Made by a program: the position numbers and the translations under genes. The notes below the pieces were generated by a model. That model worked only from the letters and a program-made list of their open reading frames with translations. It had not been told where the DNA came from and ran no database searches. 42,057 nucleotides of DNA, from the NCBI GenBank assembly GCA_029557395.1, contig JAKQIK010000011.1, forward strand, positions 1 through 42,057, written 5' to 3'. The first letter of the stretch is position 1; each line of letters starts with the position of its first letter. This document shows, piece by piece, positions 1-6,668 of the stretch. The DNA comes from a bacterium. Its GTDB lineage: Bacteria; Patescibacteriota; Saccharimonadia; Saccharimonadales; JACDBH01.

Positions 1-129
1 CTATATGGTGGTAGGATACTAACTCACCAACTGGAAGATCTATGCATCGAATGGATGGCCAGAGTTAACAGAAAAGAGCTATTTAAAAGCCCGATAGAAT
101 TTCTAACATATACGCTTGTTCCGTTTTAG
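1..129 (+). CDS. 3' end of an unidentified protein entering from the left (partial)
   Basis: The first reading frame is open from base 1 for 42 codons and stops with TAG at 127-129, while the other two forward frames close within the first 21 bases. The peptide ends VNRKELFKSPIEFLTYTLVPF after a WMAR segment. An Asn/Arg-rich stretch followed by SPIEFL is reminiscent of DDE-transposase C-termini, but 42 residues are too few to assign a family. It converges with, and overlaps by 27 bases, the 3' end of the broken CSLREA gene, so it could belong to an insertion that broke that gene. It could also be a chance open frame. Low confidence. Confidence 0.3.
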   Translation, partial: LYGGRILTHQLEDLCIEWMARVNRKELFKSPIEFLTYTLVPF

Positions 130-435
130 TTGACTGTGCCCGTTAATGAAGTCAGCTGTGCCAGTTAGGTTGAACTTGATGGTCTGTGTACCGGCAGTAG
201 CATTTGATTCTTCTATGGCAGCACGGAGTGTACAGTTGCCTGAACCATCATCACATATGTTATCCCCGACATTGCTGTCTGCGGTATCTAGCTTGCTATC
301 GACCGTGATGCCATCTGAGAAGTTATTATCAGAGGCCTGTACTGTCGGTAAAGTTATAAAGCTCAGGGCTATAATTAACAGCCCGCTAAAAGTCGCTAGA
401 CCAAATATATAGTATTTACGATGGGATTGCACCAT
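103..435 (-). pseudogene. CSLREA-domain surface protein, truncated
   Basis: The first ~35 residues form a signal peptide/membrane anchor (basic start, then a hydrophobic stretch from about residue 10 to 30 ending at VQA-SD). It is followed by the CSLREA-type motif: ITVDSKLDTADSNVGDNICD, then GNCTLRAAIEESNA and IKFNLTGTADFING. Proteins with this motif are usually long secreted beta-helix or adhesin-like proteins of several hundred residues. Here the frame loses resemblance after FING and stops at residue 110, so only the N-terminal module remains. The start is supported by an AAGGA ribosome site 7-8 nt upstream. Truncation by insertion or frameshift near position 145 is inferred. A short functional secreted peptide cannot be excluded. 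Confidence 0.6.
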
Positions 436-515
436 TTGTTTTTCCTTCCAGTTGATTTATATTTTTTAAGTCACCAAATTTCAATATCAATTATAGCATA
501 AGTGGTATTGGGTTA

Positions 516-524
516 GTCAATGGG
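516..524. repeat. Left 9-bp target-site duplication of mobile element copy 1
   Basis: GTCAATGGG here is repeated exactly at 633-641, directly abutting the two ends of the 108-bp palindromic element. A perfect 9-bp direct repeat on both sides is the expected footprint of a cut-and-paste insertion. Confidence 0.8.
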
Positions 525-632
525 CTGACCCACACGCACTTTTTGTCCTCCAGGGCGCTTTATAGGGAGCCGTTGGCTCGCCTATGGCGCTTGCTCACCC
601 TATCCGGACATAAAAAAGTGCGTGTGGGTCAG
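525..632. mobile_element. 108-bp MITE-like palindromic element, copy 1
   Basis: The element begins CTGACCCACACGCACTTTTT and ends with its exact reverse complement, a 20-bp perfect terminal inverted repeat. The match continues as GTCC/GGAC after a 3-nt offset. The interior (about 549-607) is itself partly self-complementary: ATAGGG pairs with CCCTAT, and CGCC-TAT-GGCG forms a small central hairpin. It has no ORF and is more GC-rich than its surroundings. A second copy at 37711-37818 differs at a single base (C571 versus A37757). Each copy has flanking 9-bp duplications. This is a non-autonomous inverted-repeat element; the transposase that moves it is not in the window. The CTGAC start and 9-bp duplication resemble the ends of Tn5/IS50 (IS4 family), which is family knowledge rather than proof. 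The long hairpin with A/T tracts could also act as a transcription terminator in both directions. Confidence 0.88.
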
Positions 633-641
633 GTCAATGGG
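633..641. repeat. Right 9-bp target-site duplication of mobile element copy 1
   Basis: Exact copy of the GTCAATGGG at 516-524, immediately after the GGGTCAG end of the element. Together they define the insertion point in the intergenic region between the CSLREA remnant and the next gene. Confidence 0.8.
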
Positions 642-698
642 CAATGGCATACAATAATTTTGGACATCAAATCATATAAATGGCTTGGGGGATTTATT

Positions 699-1481
699 TT
701 ATGCGATGGCTGATGAAGTGATTGACTCAAAGGGTTTGTTGGGATTTTGTAGCCAAAATACACTCGCTTTGGTAGCTACTTGTACTTGCCATAATTCTTT
801 ATCATCACTGAGCTTGGTGGTACTGATATTGCCCTGATGTGCTACTACGATATTATCTAACTCTTTGGTAACTATTATGCACCTATGTAGCTTACTAAAT
901 TCATGCAGTGCTTGAACCAGTAACATTAGCCCCATACCTAATAAAAATGGTGTTTCAAATTTGCTGGCCGTACCTAGCTTTTGTAGCTGAGATAAATTGA
1001 CGACTAGCATGGTATTTTCTCTATCAAGGATACTAGTAGGTAGATGATAAAAATAATCGACAGCGTCTTTGGTGACGGTCAGTATACCGCTGTATTGCTG
1101 AGTATATTTTTCGAGTAGAATTGATGTCTCGCTGTTGCGCCCAAAATCACCTGCTAGGAGCACACCATCTGCCCATGAGCTTTGGACCAAGAATTCTCCC
1201 AGTGCTTCGGAGCCAAAGCTACCACTAGGTGTGCTTGGTCCAAAGTCGGCGTTTTCTAGTAGTTTGCCAACAGTTTTTTTGATTGCATCTGGTAGCAGGA
1301 CGTGTGTTGTACCGATGCCCGATTCGTGTGCAGTCTGATAGGCCTGACCGATATTAGCAAAGCCGTGGATATTGCCACCGGCAATCAATAATTTGCCCGC
1401 TCCATGTCTTGTTTCTGGTCGGCTCCAAAGTATGTCTTTGTAGAGTGGTTTATCTGCCACCTGCTTTTGCCAATAATCCAT
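699..1481 (-). CDS. Ribokinase-fold protein, NAD(P)HX dehydratase-like
   Basis: This 260-residue soluble protein resembles the C-terminal kinase-like domain of YjeF/NnrD (ADP-dependent NAD(P)H-hydrate dehydratase). It has an early GKLLIAGGNIHGFANI segment where the family has its GGS-type strand, an Ala/Gly-rich helix, and DGVLLAGDFGRNSETSILL matching the family pattern of a GxGxGR-like loop followed by T/S-LL. The classic C-terminal GTGDxL phosphate loop is not evident; LGMGLMLL lies where it would be expected. Catalysis is therefore uncertain, and a diverged or non-catalytic role is possible. A TATAAT box lies 6 nt before the start with no ribosome site, suggesting a leaderless mRNA. It is divergent from the response regulator at 1569. 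Confidence 0.5.
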   Translation of the reverse strand: MDYWQKQVADKPLYKDILWSRPETRHGAGKLLIAGGNIHGFANIGQAYQTAHESGIGTTHVLLPDAIKKTVGKLLENADFGPSTPSGSFGSEALGEFLVQSSWADGVLLAGDFGRNSETSILLEKYTQQYSGILTVTKDAVDYFYHLPTSILDRENTMLVVNLSQLQKLGTASKFETPFLLGMGLMLLVQALHEFSKLHRCIIVTKELDNIVVAHQGNISTTKLSDDKELWQVQVATKASVFWLQNPNKPFESITSSAIA

Positions 1482-1487
1482 AATAAC

Positions 1488-1493
1488 ATTATA
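1488..1493 (-). promoter_or_regulatory. -10 box for the 699-1481 gene, leaderless spacing
   Basis: Perfect TATAAT on the minus strand, followed by GTTATT and then the ATG at 1481. The 6-nt gap places the transcription start at or next to the A of the start codon. No convincing -35 or TG extension is visible. Confidence 0.55.
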
Positions 1494-1525
1494 GTATATA
1501 AGTTCCTGATATTAGTTGATCTAGG

Positions 1526-1541
1526 TTCAGGATATTTTCAG
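1526..1541 (+). promoter_or_regulatory. TTCAG-N6-TTCAG direct repeat, candidate OmpR-type operator
   Basis: Two TTCAG half-sites start exactly 11 bp apart (1526 and 1537), the spacing at which OmpR-family dimers bind tandem repeats. They end 5 bp before a TAATAT -10 candidate at 1547-1552 (preceded by TTTG) that would serve the response-regulator gene at 1569. This placement fits activator or autoregulatory binding. The regulator itself is encoded immediately downstream. Confidence 0.4.
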
Positions 1542-1568
1542 CTTTGTAATATAGGATAAATAAATATC

Positions 1569-2240
1569 ATGAGAGTTTTAGTTGTCGAAGATGAGCCAAA
1601 AATTGCCAAGAGTATCAAAAGAGGCTTGGAGGCTGAGACATTTAGTGTTGATATTGTTGAAGATGGCGACAGCGGCCTAAGCTACGGACGTAGCCCGGAG
1701 TATGATGTGATTGTACTCGACTGGATGTTACCGGGTAGTATGGATGGGCAGGCCGTTTGCATGGCCTTACGTGCAGAAGGTGTAACTACACCTATCCTGA
1801 TGTTGACGGCCAAAGCCGAAGTTGATAGCAAAGTCAAAGGACTGAGCAGCGGAGCTGATGATTATCTGGCCAAACCATTTGCATTTGACGAGTTAGTTGC
1901 GCGGCTGTACGCCCTCCTACGTCGGCCGCGCGACTTTCTTGGCAATACTTTCTCTGCTGGCAAGTTAGTGCTAGACCCTGTTTCTAAGGATGTTTTTTAT
2001 GACAAAGATAAGATTGATATAACAGCCAAAGAGTTTGCCCTACTCGAATATCTACTGCGAAATAAAGATAAGGTAGTAAACAAAGATGAACTTATCAATC
2101 ATGTTTGGAGCGACGATGATGATGTCTTGCCAAACACAGTCGAAGTTTATATAGGCTATTTGCGGAACAAAATCGACAAAAAGTATAACGCCGATATTAT
2201 CCAGACCAAACGTGGTTTTGGATATATAATTCAATCATGA
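1569..2240 (+). CDS. OmpR/PhoB-family two-component response regulator
   Basis: The 223-residue protein has an N-terminal receiver domain (about 1-115) and a C-terminal winged-helix DNA-binding domain (about 127-222). Receiver landmarks are the acidic pocket EDE at 7-9, phospho-acceptor D51 in VLDWMLPG, T80 in LMLTAK and K102 in AKPF. The DNA-binding domain shows the family signature LTAKEF-like (ITAKEFALLEYLL), VEVYIGYLRNKID and the terminal RGFGYII hairpin. It overlaps the following histidine kinase by ATGA, so the two are translationally coupled and form one system. The start lies about 10 nt downstream of a plausible transcription start and has no Shine-Dalgarno. The signal sensed and the target genes are unknown; CusR/QseB-like members are the closest in appearance. 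Confidence 0.95.
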   Translation: MRVLVVEDEPKIAKSIKRGLEAETFSVDIVEDGDSGLSYGRSPEYDVIVLDWMLPGSMDGQAVCMALRAEGVTTPILMLTAKAEVDSKVKGLSSGADDYLAKPFAFDELVARLYALLRRPRDFLGNTFSAGKLVLDPVSKDVFYDKDKIDITAKEFALLEYLLRNKDKVVNKDELINHVWSDDDDVLPNTVEVYIGYLRNKIDKKYNADIIQTKRGFGYIIQS

Positions 2241-3262
2241 AATCTTTTACCGCTCGACTCATTGCGTCCTCTAGGGTTCGTTTGGCGGTTACTTATCTTG
2301 CGATTATCATGGTACTTAGTTTTGGTTTTAGTGGGTTTTTGTATGTCCAATCTGTGCAAGAGGCCAAGGGCAATCTATCGAGACAGTCAACTAGGCTAAG
2401 AGATTATCTATACTTCACTAGTCCCGAGCAAATTCAATCAATACAGGACAATCAACTTCAGGCATTTAAAAAAAGTTTAATCAAGAGATTGCTTGTATTA
2501 AATCTTGGTATGTTTGTGTTGGGTGGTTGCCTTAGTATTATTTTGGCCAAACGGTCTCTGCGACCTATGGAGCGAGCGCTAGAAGCACAAAGTCGGTTTA
2601 CCTCTGATGCTGCTCATGAGCTACGAACACCGTTGACGGCGATGAAAACAGAAATTGAGGTAGCCCTTCGTAGCAAGAAACTAAGGCTTTCTGAAGCCAA
2701 GGAGACGCTTAGTAGTAGCCTTGAAGAAGTGGTAAAACTAGAACTTTTGACTTCTGCCCTTTTGCGCTTGGCTCGTGATAGCAGGAATATTGATAGAACA
2801 TATTGGCAACACTACAAACTAGCAGATATTTTACAGACTGCTTATGATAGGTTGGCTGAAAAAGCTAAGCTCAGGGATATCGGTATTGAATTACCAAAGA
2901 CGAAGCTGATTATATTTGGTGATCCAGATCAGCTTGTTGAACTATTTGTAACTTTGCTTGGTAATGCCATCAAGTACAGTCCAAATAAATCAAAAATTCA
3001 AATAAAGGCTCACAAAGATCATAACTCAATGGTCGTAGTAAAAGTGATTGACAATGGCATTGGGATATCTCAGATTGATTTACCTCATATTTTTGAGCGA
3101 TTTTATCGAGCCGATCACTCACGCAACAAAAGCAAAGTTGATGGTTATGGCCTAGGGCTAAGCTTGGCCGAGTCGATAGTCAAGACACACAATGGCAAGA
3201 TAACCGTCAAAAGTACAGTTGGTGAAGGTTCTGTATTCACTGTTTTGCTACCAAATAAATAG
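2237..3262 (+). CDS. Membrane sensor histidine kinase
   Basis: The 341-residue kinase partners the response regulator just upstream (4-bp overlap). Two membrane segments lie at about residues 17-37 and 84-104, with a short extracytoplasmic loop of ~45 residues between them. A full HAMP domain is not obvious; the second segment leads almost directly into the dimerisation helix. The phospho-accepting H127 lies in HELRTP. The ATP-binding domain has the N-box at N243 (LLGNAIKYS), the G1 box DNGIGIS (272-278), the F-box FERFY (286-290) and the G2 box GYGLGLSLA (303-311). All catalytic boxes are intact. The short sensor loop suggests sensing at or within the membrane, or through a partner. The gene converges on the 3264-3887 gene with one base between stops. 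Confidence 0.94.
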   Translation: MKSFTARLIASSRVRLAVTYLAIIMVLSFGFSGFLYVQSVQEAKGNLSRQSTRLRDYLYFTSPEQIQSIQDNQLQAFKKSLIKRLLVLNLGMFVLGGCLSIILAKRSLRPMERALEAQSRFTSDAAHELRTPLTAMKTEIEVALRSKKLRLSEAKETLSSSLEEVVKLELLTSALLRLARDSRNIDRTYWQHYKLADILQTAYDRLAEKAKLRDIGIELPKTKLIIFGDPDQLVELFVTLLGNAIKYSPNKSKIQIKAHKDHNSMVVVKVIDNGIGISQIDLPHIFERFYRADHSRNKSKVDGYGLGLSLAESIVKTHNGKITVKSTVGEGSVFTVLLPNK

Positions 3263-3263
3263 A

Positions 3264-3887
3264 CTAGTAACTCTGAGCCTTTAGTAGGTATGATTCAAAT
3301 TGGTTTAGCTCCTCATAGTTGCAGGCAGTTTCTCGGTAGACATAGAGGGTTCTTCCATCTTGTAATTTAACAGTGCCACTTAATTTTACAGTTTCTGTTG
3401 ACTCTAGTGGTTCAAATTGGAGCATGAAACCACGGCTACAGGCTTGAGCCCCTGGCATAACGTTATTTAGTAACTCCCCTATGTTAGACGCATAAAGTGA
3501 CGAAATCGCTCTAGAATATATTGATTTTGTGTTCATCTGAAGTGATTCTGGGGTTGCGAATTCACCATCTTCTTTGGGATGATATAGATAGATCACTCGG
3601 TCGAGTTCAGGTGATTCGGCTGGTAAAACTAATTTTGCTTCTGGGATATAGCGCCTATTATCTGTACCCTTTTCTGGTCTAATCATAGTGTCTTCTAATT
3701 CTTTTAGGGCACTTTTTGATAAGTTTGCAAGATTGACAGTCTGGAGCTCTGTTATATATTTCCAAACGACAAAATTAAATACAATCTGTGCACAAATCAC
3801 AAAAATAATTACTAGCCCCAGCACAACTAGTAGAGCTTTTGTTAGGTTGTTGTTTTTTGGTGATTTGTTGATTGTTTTTTTTGCCAT
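3264..3887 (-). CDS. Single-pass membrane protein of unknown function
   Basis: The protein has 207 residues with a Lys/Asn-rich cytoplasmic start, one hydrophobic segment at about residues 17-42, and a ~165-residue outside domain. Two cysteines in the distal part (in GAQACSRGF and RETACNYEE) could form a disulfide. The repeated beta-like pattern near the C-terminus (VKLSGTVKLQDGRTLYVYRE) suggests a small beta domain. I do not recognise a family. It converges on the histidine kinase gene and lies upstream of nothing else on its strand. No ribosome site or clear leaderless -10 was seen, so the first in-frame ATG is used. Confidence 0.7.
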   Translation of the reverse strand: MAKKTINKSPKNNNLTKALLVVLGLVIIFVICAQIVFNFVVWKYITELQTVNLANLSKSALKELEDTMIRPEKGTDNRRYIPEAKLVLPAESPELDRVIYLYHPKEDGEFATPESLQMNTKSIYSRAISSLYASNIGELLNNVMPGAQACSRGFMLQFEPLESTETVKLSGTVKLQDGRTLYVYRETACNYEELNQFESYLLKAQSY

Positions 3888-3950
3888 CTTTGTATTCTCG
3901 TTATTTAGTTAATATGCTAACGCTTCTTTAAAGTAATGACAAGTAAAATA

Positions 3951-4670
3951 TCAAACAAGCGCGTAGGTTGAATTGGTAGATGGTTGGAGTTCATAGATCA
4001 TGTCTTTGCGTTCGATGACGATTTTCCAGTTATTTGTACGTGCAGTTTCATACAGCATGCGGTTTGGGTTAAAGGCTATCGGGTTATCTACCGTCTTGAG
4101 TATCGGAATGTCCGTCTTGCTATCACCTATCCCATAGCTATCTGTCAGGCTGAGGTTATGTTGTTTTATCATCTCTTTTAGCGCAGATTCTTTGTTTGAG
4201 CTTGCAATATATTTATTGCCGTTAAAGCCAGTACTGTCTTCATTGCGTTGATAGACACTGCCTTTGTAATCATCAAATTGATAGTATTTGGCAATTTTTT
4301 CTATTAGTTCGTGGTGTGATCCAGAGATAGCCAACAAAAAGTAACCTTGATCCTTGAGGTTTTTTAATAAATCTCTGGTAAAAATATAGACCTGGTCCTT
4401 GTACTCATCGATAATTGAATCAATTATTTCATCGAATTCTTGAGTTGTTAGCCTGTCTAGAGCCGATTCAAATCCTTTGACTATCTCCATCTCGTAGGCG
4501 TGGTAGCTGTCGGCACTTTCGCGTTTTTTCCATCTCATCCTAGCTTCTTTGATGTGATCGTAGACACCTGGCCCAAGCTTGTTAGCCTTGGCTAATCTGT
4601 CAACAAGAATATGGTACAACTGCCAGCGTATCAAAGTACCATCAATATCAAACACCGCAAATTTCCTCAT
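3951..4670 (-). CDS. HAD-superfamily phosphatase (SerB-like, subfamily IB)
   Basis: This 239-residue soluble hydrolase has all HAD motifs: motif I FDIDGTL (nucleophile D8, acid D10), motif II LAISGS (S116), a conserved Lys in the ASSNKESA region near residue 160, and motif IV GIGDSKTDIPIL (D183 and D187). The insert between motifs I and II is helical and about 90 residues, the C1-cap arrangement of the phosphoserine phosphatase-like IB group. The FNPN stretch after motif IV is typical of that group. The substrate could be phosphoserine or another small phosphate ester. The extended -10 TGTTATACT lies 6 nt before the ATG, so the mRNA is probably leaderless. Confidence 0.85.
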   Translation of the reverse strand: MRKFAVFDIDGTLIRWQLYHILVDRLAKANKLGPGVYDHIKEARMRWKKRESADSYHAYEMEIVKGFESALDRLTTQEFDEIIDSIIDEYKDQVYIFTRDLLKNLKDQGYFLLAISGSHHELIEKIAKYYQFDDYKGSVYQRNEDSTGFNGNKYIASSNKESALKEMIKQHNLSLTDSYGIGDSKTDIPILKTVDNPIAFNPNRMLYETARTNNWKIVIERKDMIYELQPSTNSTYALV

Positions 4671-4676
4671 GATAGG

Positions 4677-4685
4677 AGTATAACA
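4677..4685 (-). promoter_or_regulatory. Extended -10 (TGTTATACT) for the HAD gene
   Basis: On the minus strand TGT precedes TATACT, and only CCTATC separates the box from the ATG at 4670. The same nine-base box, at 7-nt distance, precedes exonuclease III at 5500-5508, which supports both as real promoters. Confidence 0.6.
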
Positions 4686-4700
4686 CTGATTGTATTTGCG

Positions 4701-5492
4701 CTATATACTGATACTAATTGGGCAGTGATCGGATCCCATCTGTTCGGCGTGTATCTCGGCACTTTTTATCTGATTTTCGAGAGATTTTGAAACTAGGAAA
4801 TAATCTATCCGCCAGCCGACATTTCGTTCACGACTTTTTGCAAAATGGCTCCACCAAGTGTAATGCCCGTTGCCCTGGGTAAAGATTCGGAAAGTATCGA
4901 CAAATCCAGCTGTGAGCCAGTTGTCAAAACCCGTGCGCTCTTCTTCTGTAAAACCTTTTTTGCCCTTATTTGGTTTAGGATTAGCGAGGTCGTCTTCGGT
5001 ATGAGCTACATTCATATCACCGCAGTAGATGACTGGCTTTGATTTTTGAAGTTCGGCACAGTAAGCGGTCATGGCACTATCCCACTGTTGCCTGAGTGGT
5101 ATGCGAGTGAGGTCGTCTTTGGCATTTGGTGTATATGCAGTAACTACATAGTACTTGTCAAACTCGGCGGCTATTACCCTGCCCTCGTCGTTACTGTGTC
5201 CATACTTATCGGCAATTAGGCCATGTTCTTCAGCTAGGTGGCTGGGTATATCGTTTGTGATATTTATCGGCTCAATTTTTGAAAAAATAGCTGTGCCACT
5301 ATAACCTTTTTTTGTACTTGAAGAGTTCCAATATTCCTTATACTGAGGCAAGTCAAATTCAGCTTGGCCTTGTTCGGCCTTGGTTTCTTGCAAACAAAGT
5401 ATGTCGGGGTCATATTCGGCTATAAACTTTTGTAATTCACCTTTTCGGATAACTGCCCTAATGCCATTAATATTCCAACTAAATATCTTCAT
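4701..5492 (-). CDS. xthA: Exodeoxyribonuclease III (AP endonuclease)
   Basis: This 263-residue base-excision-repair nuclease of the exonuclease III/endonuclease-exonuclease-phosphatase fold cleaves DNA at abasic sites and removes 3'-blocking groups. Family motifs in order are SWNINGIRA near the start, CLQETKA (metal-binding Glu), VVTAYTPNA, YCGDMNVAH (catalytic Asp/Asn), RIDYFLVS and the terminal GSDHCPI (catalytic Asp-His). An upstream in-frame ATG at 5525 would add 11 residues not found in the family. The ATG at 5492 is chosen because MKIFSWNINGIR is the normal N-terminus and an extended -10 box sits 7 nt before it. It is divergent from the UMP kinase gene. Confidence 0.95.
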   Translation of the reverse strand: MKIFSWNINGIRAVIRKGELQKFIAEYDPDILCLQETKAEQGQAEFDLPQYKEYWNSSSTKKGYSGTAIFSKIEPINITNDIPSHLAEEHGLIADKYGHSNDEGRVIAAEFDKYYVVTAYTPNAKDDLTRIPLRQQWDSAMTAYCAELQKSKPVIYCGDMNVAHTEDDLANPKPNKGKKGFTEEERTGFDNWLTAGFVDTFRIFTQGNGHYTWWSHFAKSRERNVGWRIDYFLVSKSLENQIKSAEIHAEQMGSDHCPISISI

Positions 5493-5499
5493 AAATGGT

Positions 5500-5508
5500 A
5501 GTATAACA
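5500..5508 (-). promoter_or_regulatory. Extended -10 (TGTTATACT) for exonuclease III
   Basis: TGT-TATACT on the minus strand is followed by 7 nt and then the ATG at 5492, leaving no room for a ribosome site. It is identical to the box of the HAD gene at 4677-4685. Confidence 0.6.
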
Positions 5509-5518
5509 TAGCCATATA

Positions 5519-5548
5519 TTGACAAATAGTCTATTTGTGTGATATAAT
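5519..5548 (+). promoter_or_regulatory. Strong sigma70-type promoter of pyrH
   Basis: The promoter has a perfect -35 TTGACA (5519-5524), an 18-bp spacer, the extension TGA and a perfect -10 TATAAT (5543-5548). The predicted start near 5555 leaves a ~65-nt leader before pyrH. The same TTGACAAATA...TGTGATA(T/C)AAT arrangement occurs in the ATP synthase promoter at 13475-13504. Confidence 0.85.
5522..5538. promoter_or_regulatory. 17-bp perfect palindrome in the pyrH promoter spacer
   Basis: ACAAATAG-T-CTATTTGT has 8-bp arms around one central base. It overlaps the end of the -35 box and fills most of the spacer, the classic position for a repressor operator. The corresponding part of the atp promoter shows only an imperfect match, so this is not simply a shared promoter sequence. 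Confidence 0.5.
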
Positions 5549-5619
5549 ATAATTATAGTAATGAGTATAATATTTTGTCTCTAGTTTTGGCTAATTTACT
5601 GTTACAATAATATTCAATA

Positions 5620-6324
5620 ATGGCGTACAAAAGAGTATTATTAAAAATTTCAGGAGAGCAATTAGCTGGTCGAGAGGGTGGTATTGACCCTGAGTTTGTA
5701 GCATGGCTTGCCACAGAAATAAAAAAAGCTACTGAATCAGGTGTACAAATGGCGATAGTTGTTGGTGGCGGTAATTTCCTGCGTGGAGCGAATTTTGCTG
5801 GTCAAGGAATCGAGAGACCAACAGCCGACTATATGGGTATGCTGGCTACCGTTATGAATGGATTAGCACTGATGGATATGCTTGAACATCACGGACAACC
5901 TACCCGTGTTCAGACTAATATTCACATAAATCAAGTTGCTGAGCCATTTATACGGCGACGAGCGCTGCGGCATTTAGAAAAAAATCGTGTAGTAATTGTT
6001 GCTGGTGGGCTAGGAAAGCCATATCTAACTACCGATACGGCTGCAGCGTCTGTCGCCCTTGAGCTTGATTGCGATGTTATTCTAAAGGCCACAAAAGTTG
6101 ATGGTATTTATGACAGGGACCCTGCTATTCATCCTGATGCAGTCAAGTACGATGTCTTGAGCTATCAAGAGGCTGTTAGTAACACAGATATTATGATTAT
6201 GGATAAGGCTGCGATTGGCCTAGCTATGGAACAAAAAATTCCACTCATTGTCTTTGACCTTCATAGAGATGACAATATTCTGAGGGCCGTATCCGGAGAA
6301 TCAATCGGCACCAGAGTCGGATAA
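5620..6324 (+). CDS. pyrH: UMP kinase
   Basis: This 234-residue bacterial uridylate kinase of the amino-acid kinase family phosphorylates UMP to UDP with ATP. Features seen are LLKISGEQLAG at the start (phosphate-binding Lys and Gly), VVGGGNFLRGA, the UMP-binding region PTADYMGMLATVMN, VVIVAGGLGKPYLTTDTAA, and ATKVDGIYDRDP followed by IMDKAAIGLAMEQKIPLIVF. Length and all motifs are standard. It lies alone rather than next to tsf/frr as in many bacteria, and its TAATG junction overlaps the next small ORF, suggesting a two-gene operon. It is driven by a consensus promoter with a palindrome in the spacer. Confidence 0.97.
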   Translation: MAYKRVLLKISGEQLAGREGGIDPEFVAWLATEIKKATESGVQMAIVVGGGNFLRGANFAGQGIERPTADYMGMLATVMNGLALMDMLEHHGQPTRVQTNIHINQVAEPFIRRRALRHLEKNRVVIVAGGLGKPYLTTDTAAASVALELDCDVILKATKVDGIYDRDPAIHPDAVKYDVLSYQEAVSNTDIMIMDKAAIGLAMEQKIPLIVFDLHRDDNILRAVSGESIGTRVG

Positions 6325-6668
6325 TGAGGTTGTTCGAAAAACACAAGAACAATCTAAGGCTTGCAGATGGTTGTATAGTAACCGACAAAGGTGTAACCAA
6401 GGCAAGTGTATATATACCGGAAGTTACAGGAAAATTAGTTTTTCGGTTTTTGGAGGGCTTAGATCCCTCTAGGCTGACTTGGCAAGAGCAAAAGACTGAT
6501 TTACAGCCTGAGACATATCGAAAGATTGGTCTGGCGTGTATGAGCTTATCGGCGATAGCTTTGTCGGCTAAGTTTGGTGTAGATGTAGTAGATTATGCTA
6601 GCAATACACTAGAAGTAGTCAACAATCAATTAATGCAGTCTATGACTACGTTTTCTGAAACTAAGTAA
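6324..6668 (+). CDS. Small protein of unknown function coupled to pyrH
   Basis: The 114-residue protein starts at the TAATG junction with pyrH and is probably cotranslated. It begins with a basic, soluble region (KHKNNLRLADGCIVTDKGVTKASVYIPEVTGK) that looks beta-rich, followed by a helical C-terminal half containing an Ala/Ser/Leu-rich stretch (GLACMSLSAIALSAKFGVDVVDYA) that could be a weak membrane or packing helix. I do not recognise a family. Its stop overlaps that of the convergent metallo-hydrolase gene by 8 nt, within a short CTAAG-TAACG-CTTAG inverted repeat. Confidence 0.65.
   Translation: MRLFEKHKNNLRLADGCIVTDKGVTKASVYIPEVTGKLVFRFLEGLDPSRLTWQEQKTDLQPETYRKIGLACMSLSAIALSAKFGVDVVDYASNTLEVVNNQLMQSMTTFSETK

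Noticed and set aside
146..412. Plus-strand open frame of 88 codons
   Set aside because: Antisense to the CSLREA module, which has a recognisable motif and a ribosome site.
525..632. Reading the 108-bp palindrome simply as a terminator or structured RNA
   Set aside because: Two nearly identical copies with matching 9-bp flanking duplications are better explained by transposition; a terminator effect may be secondary.
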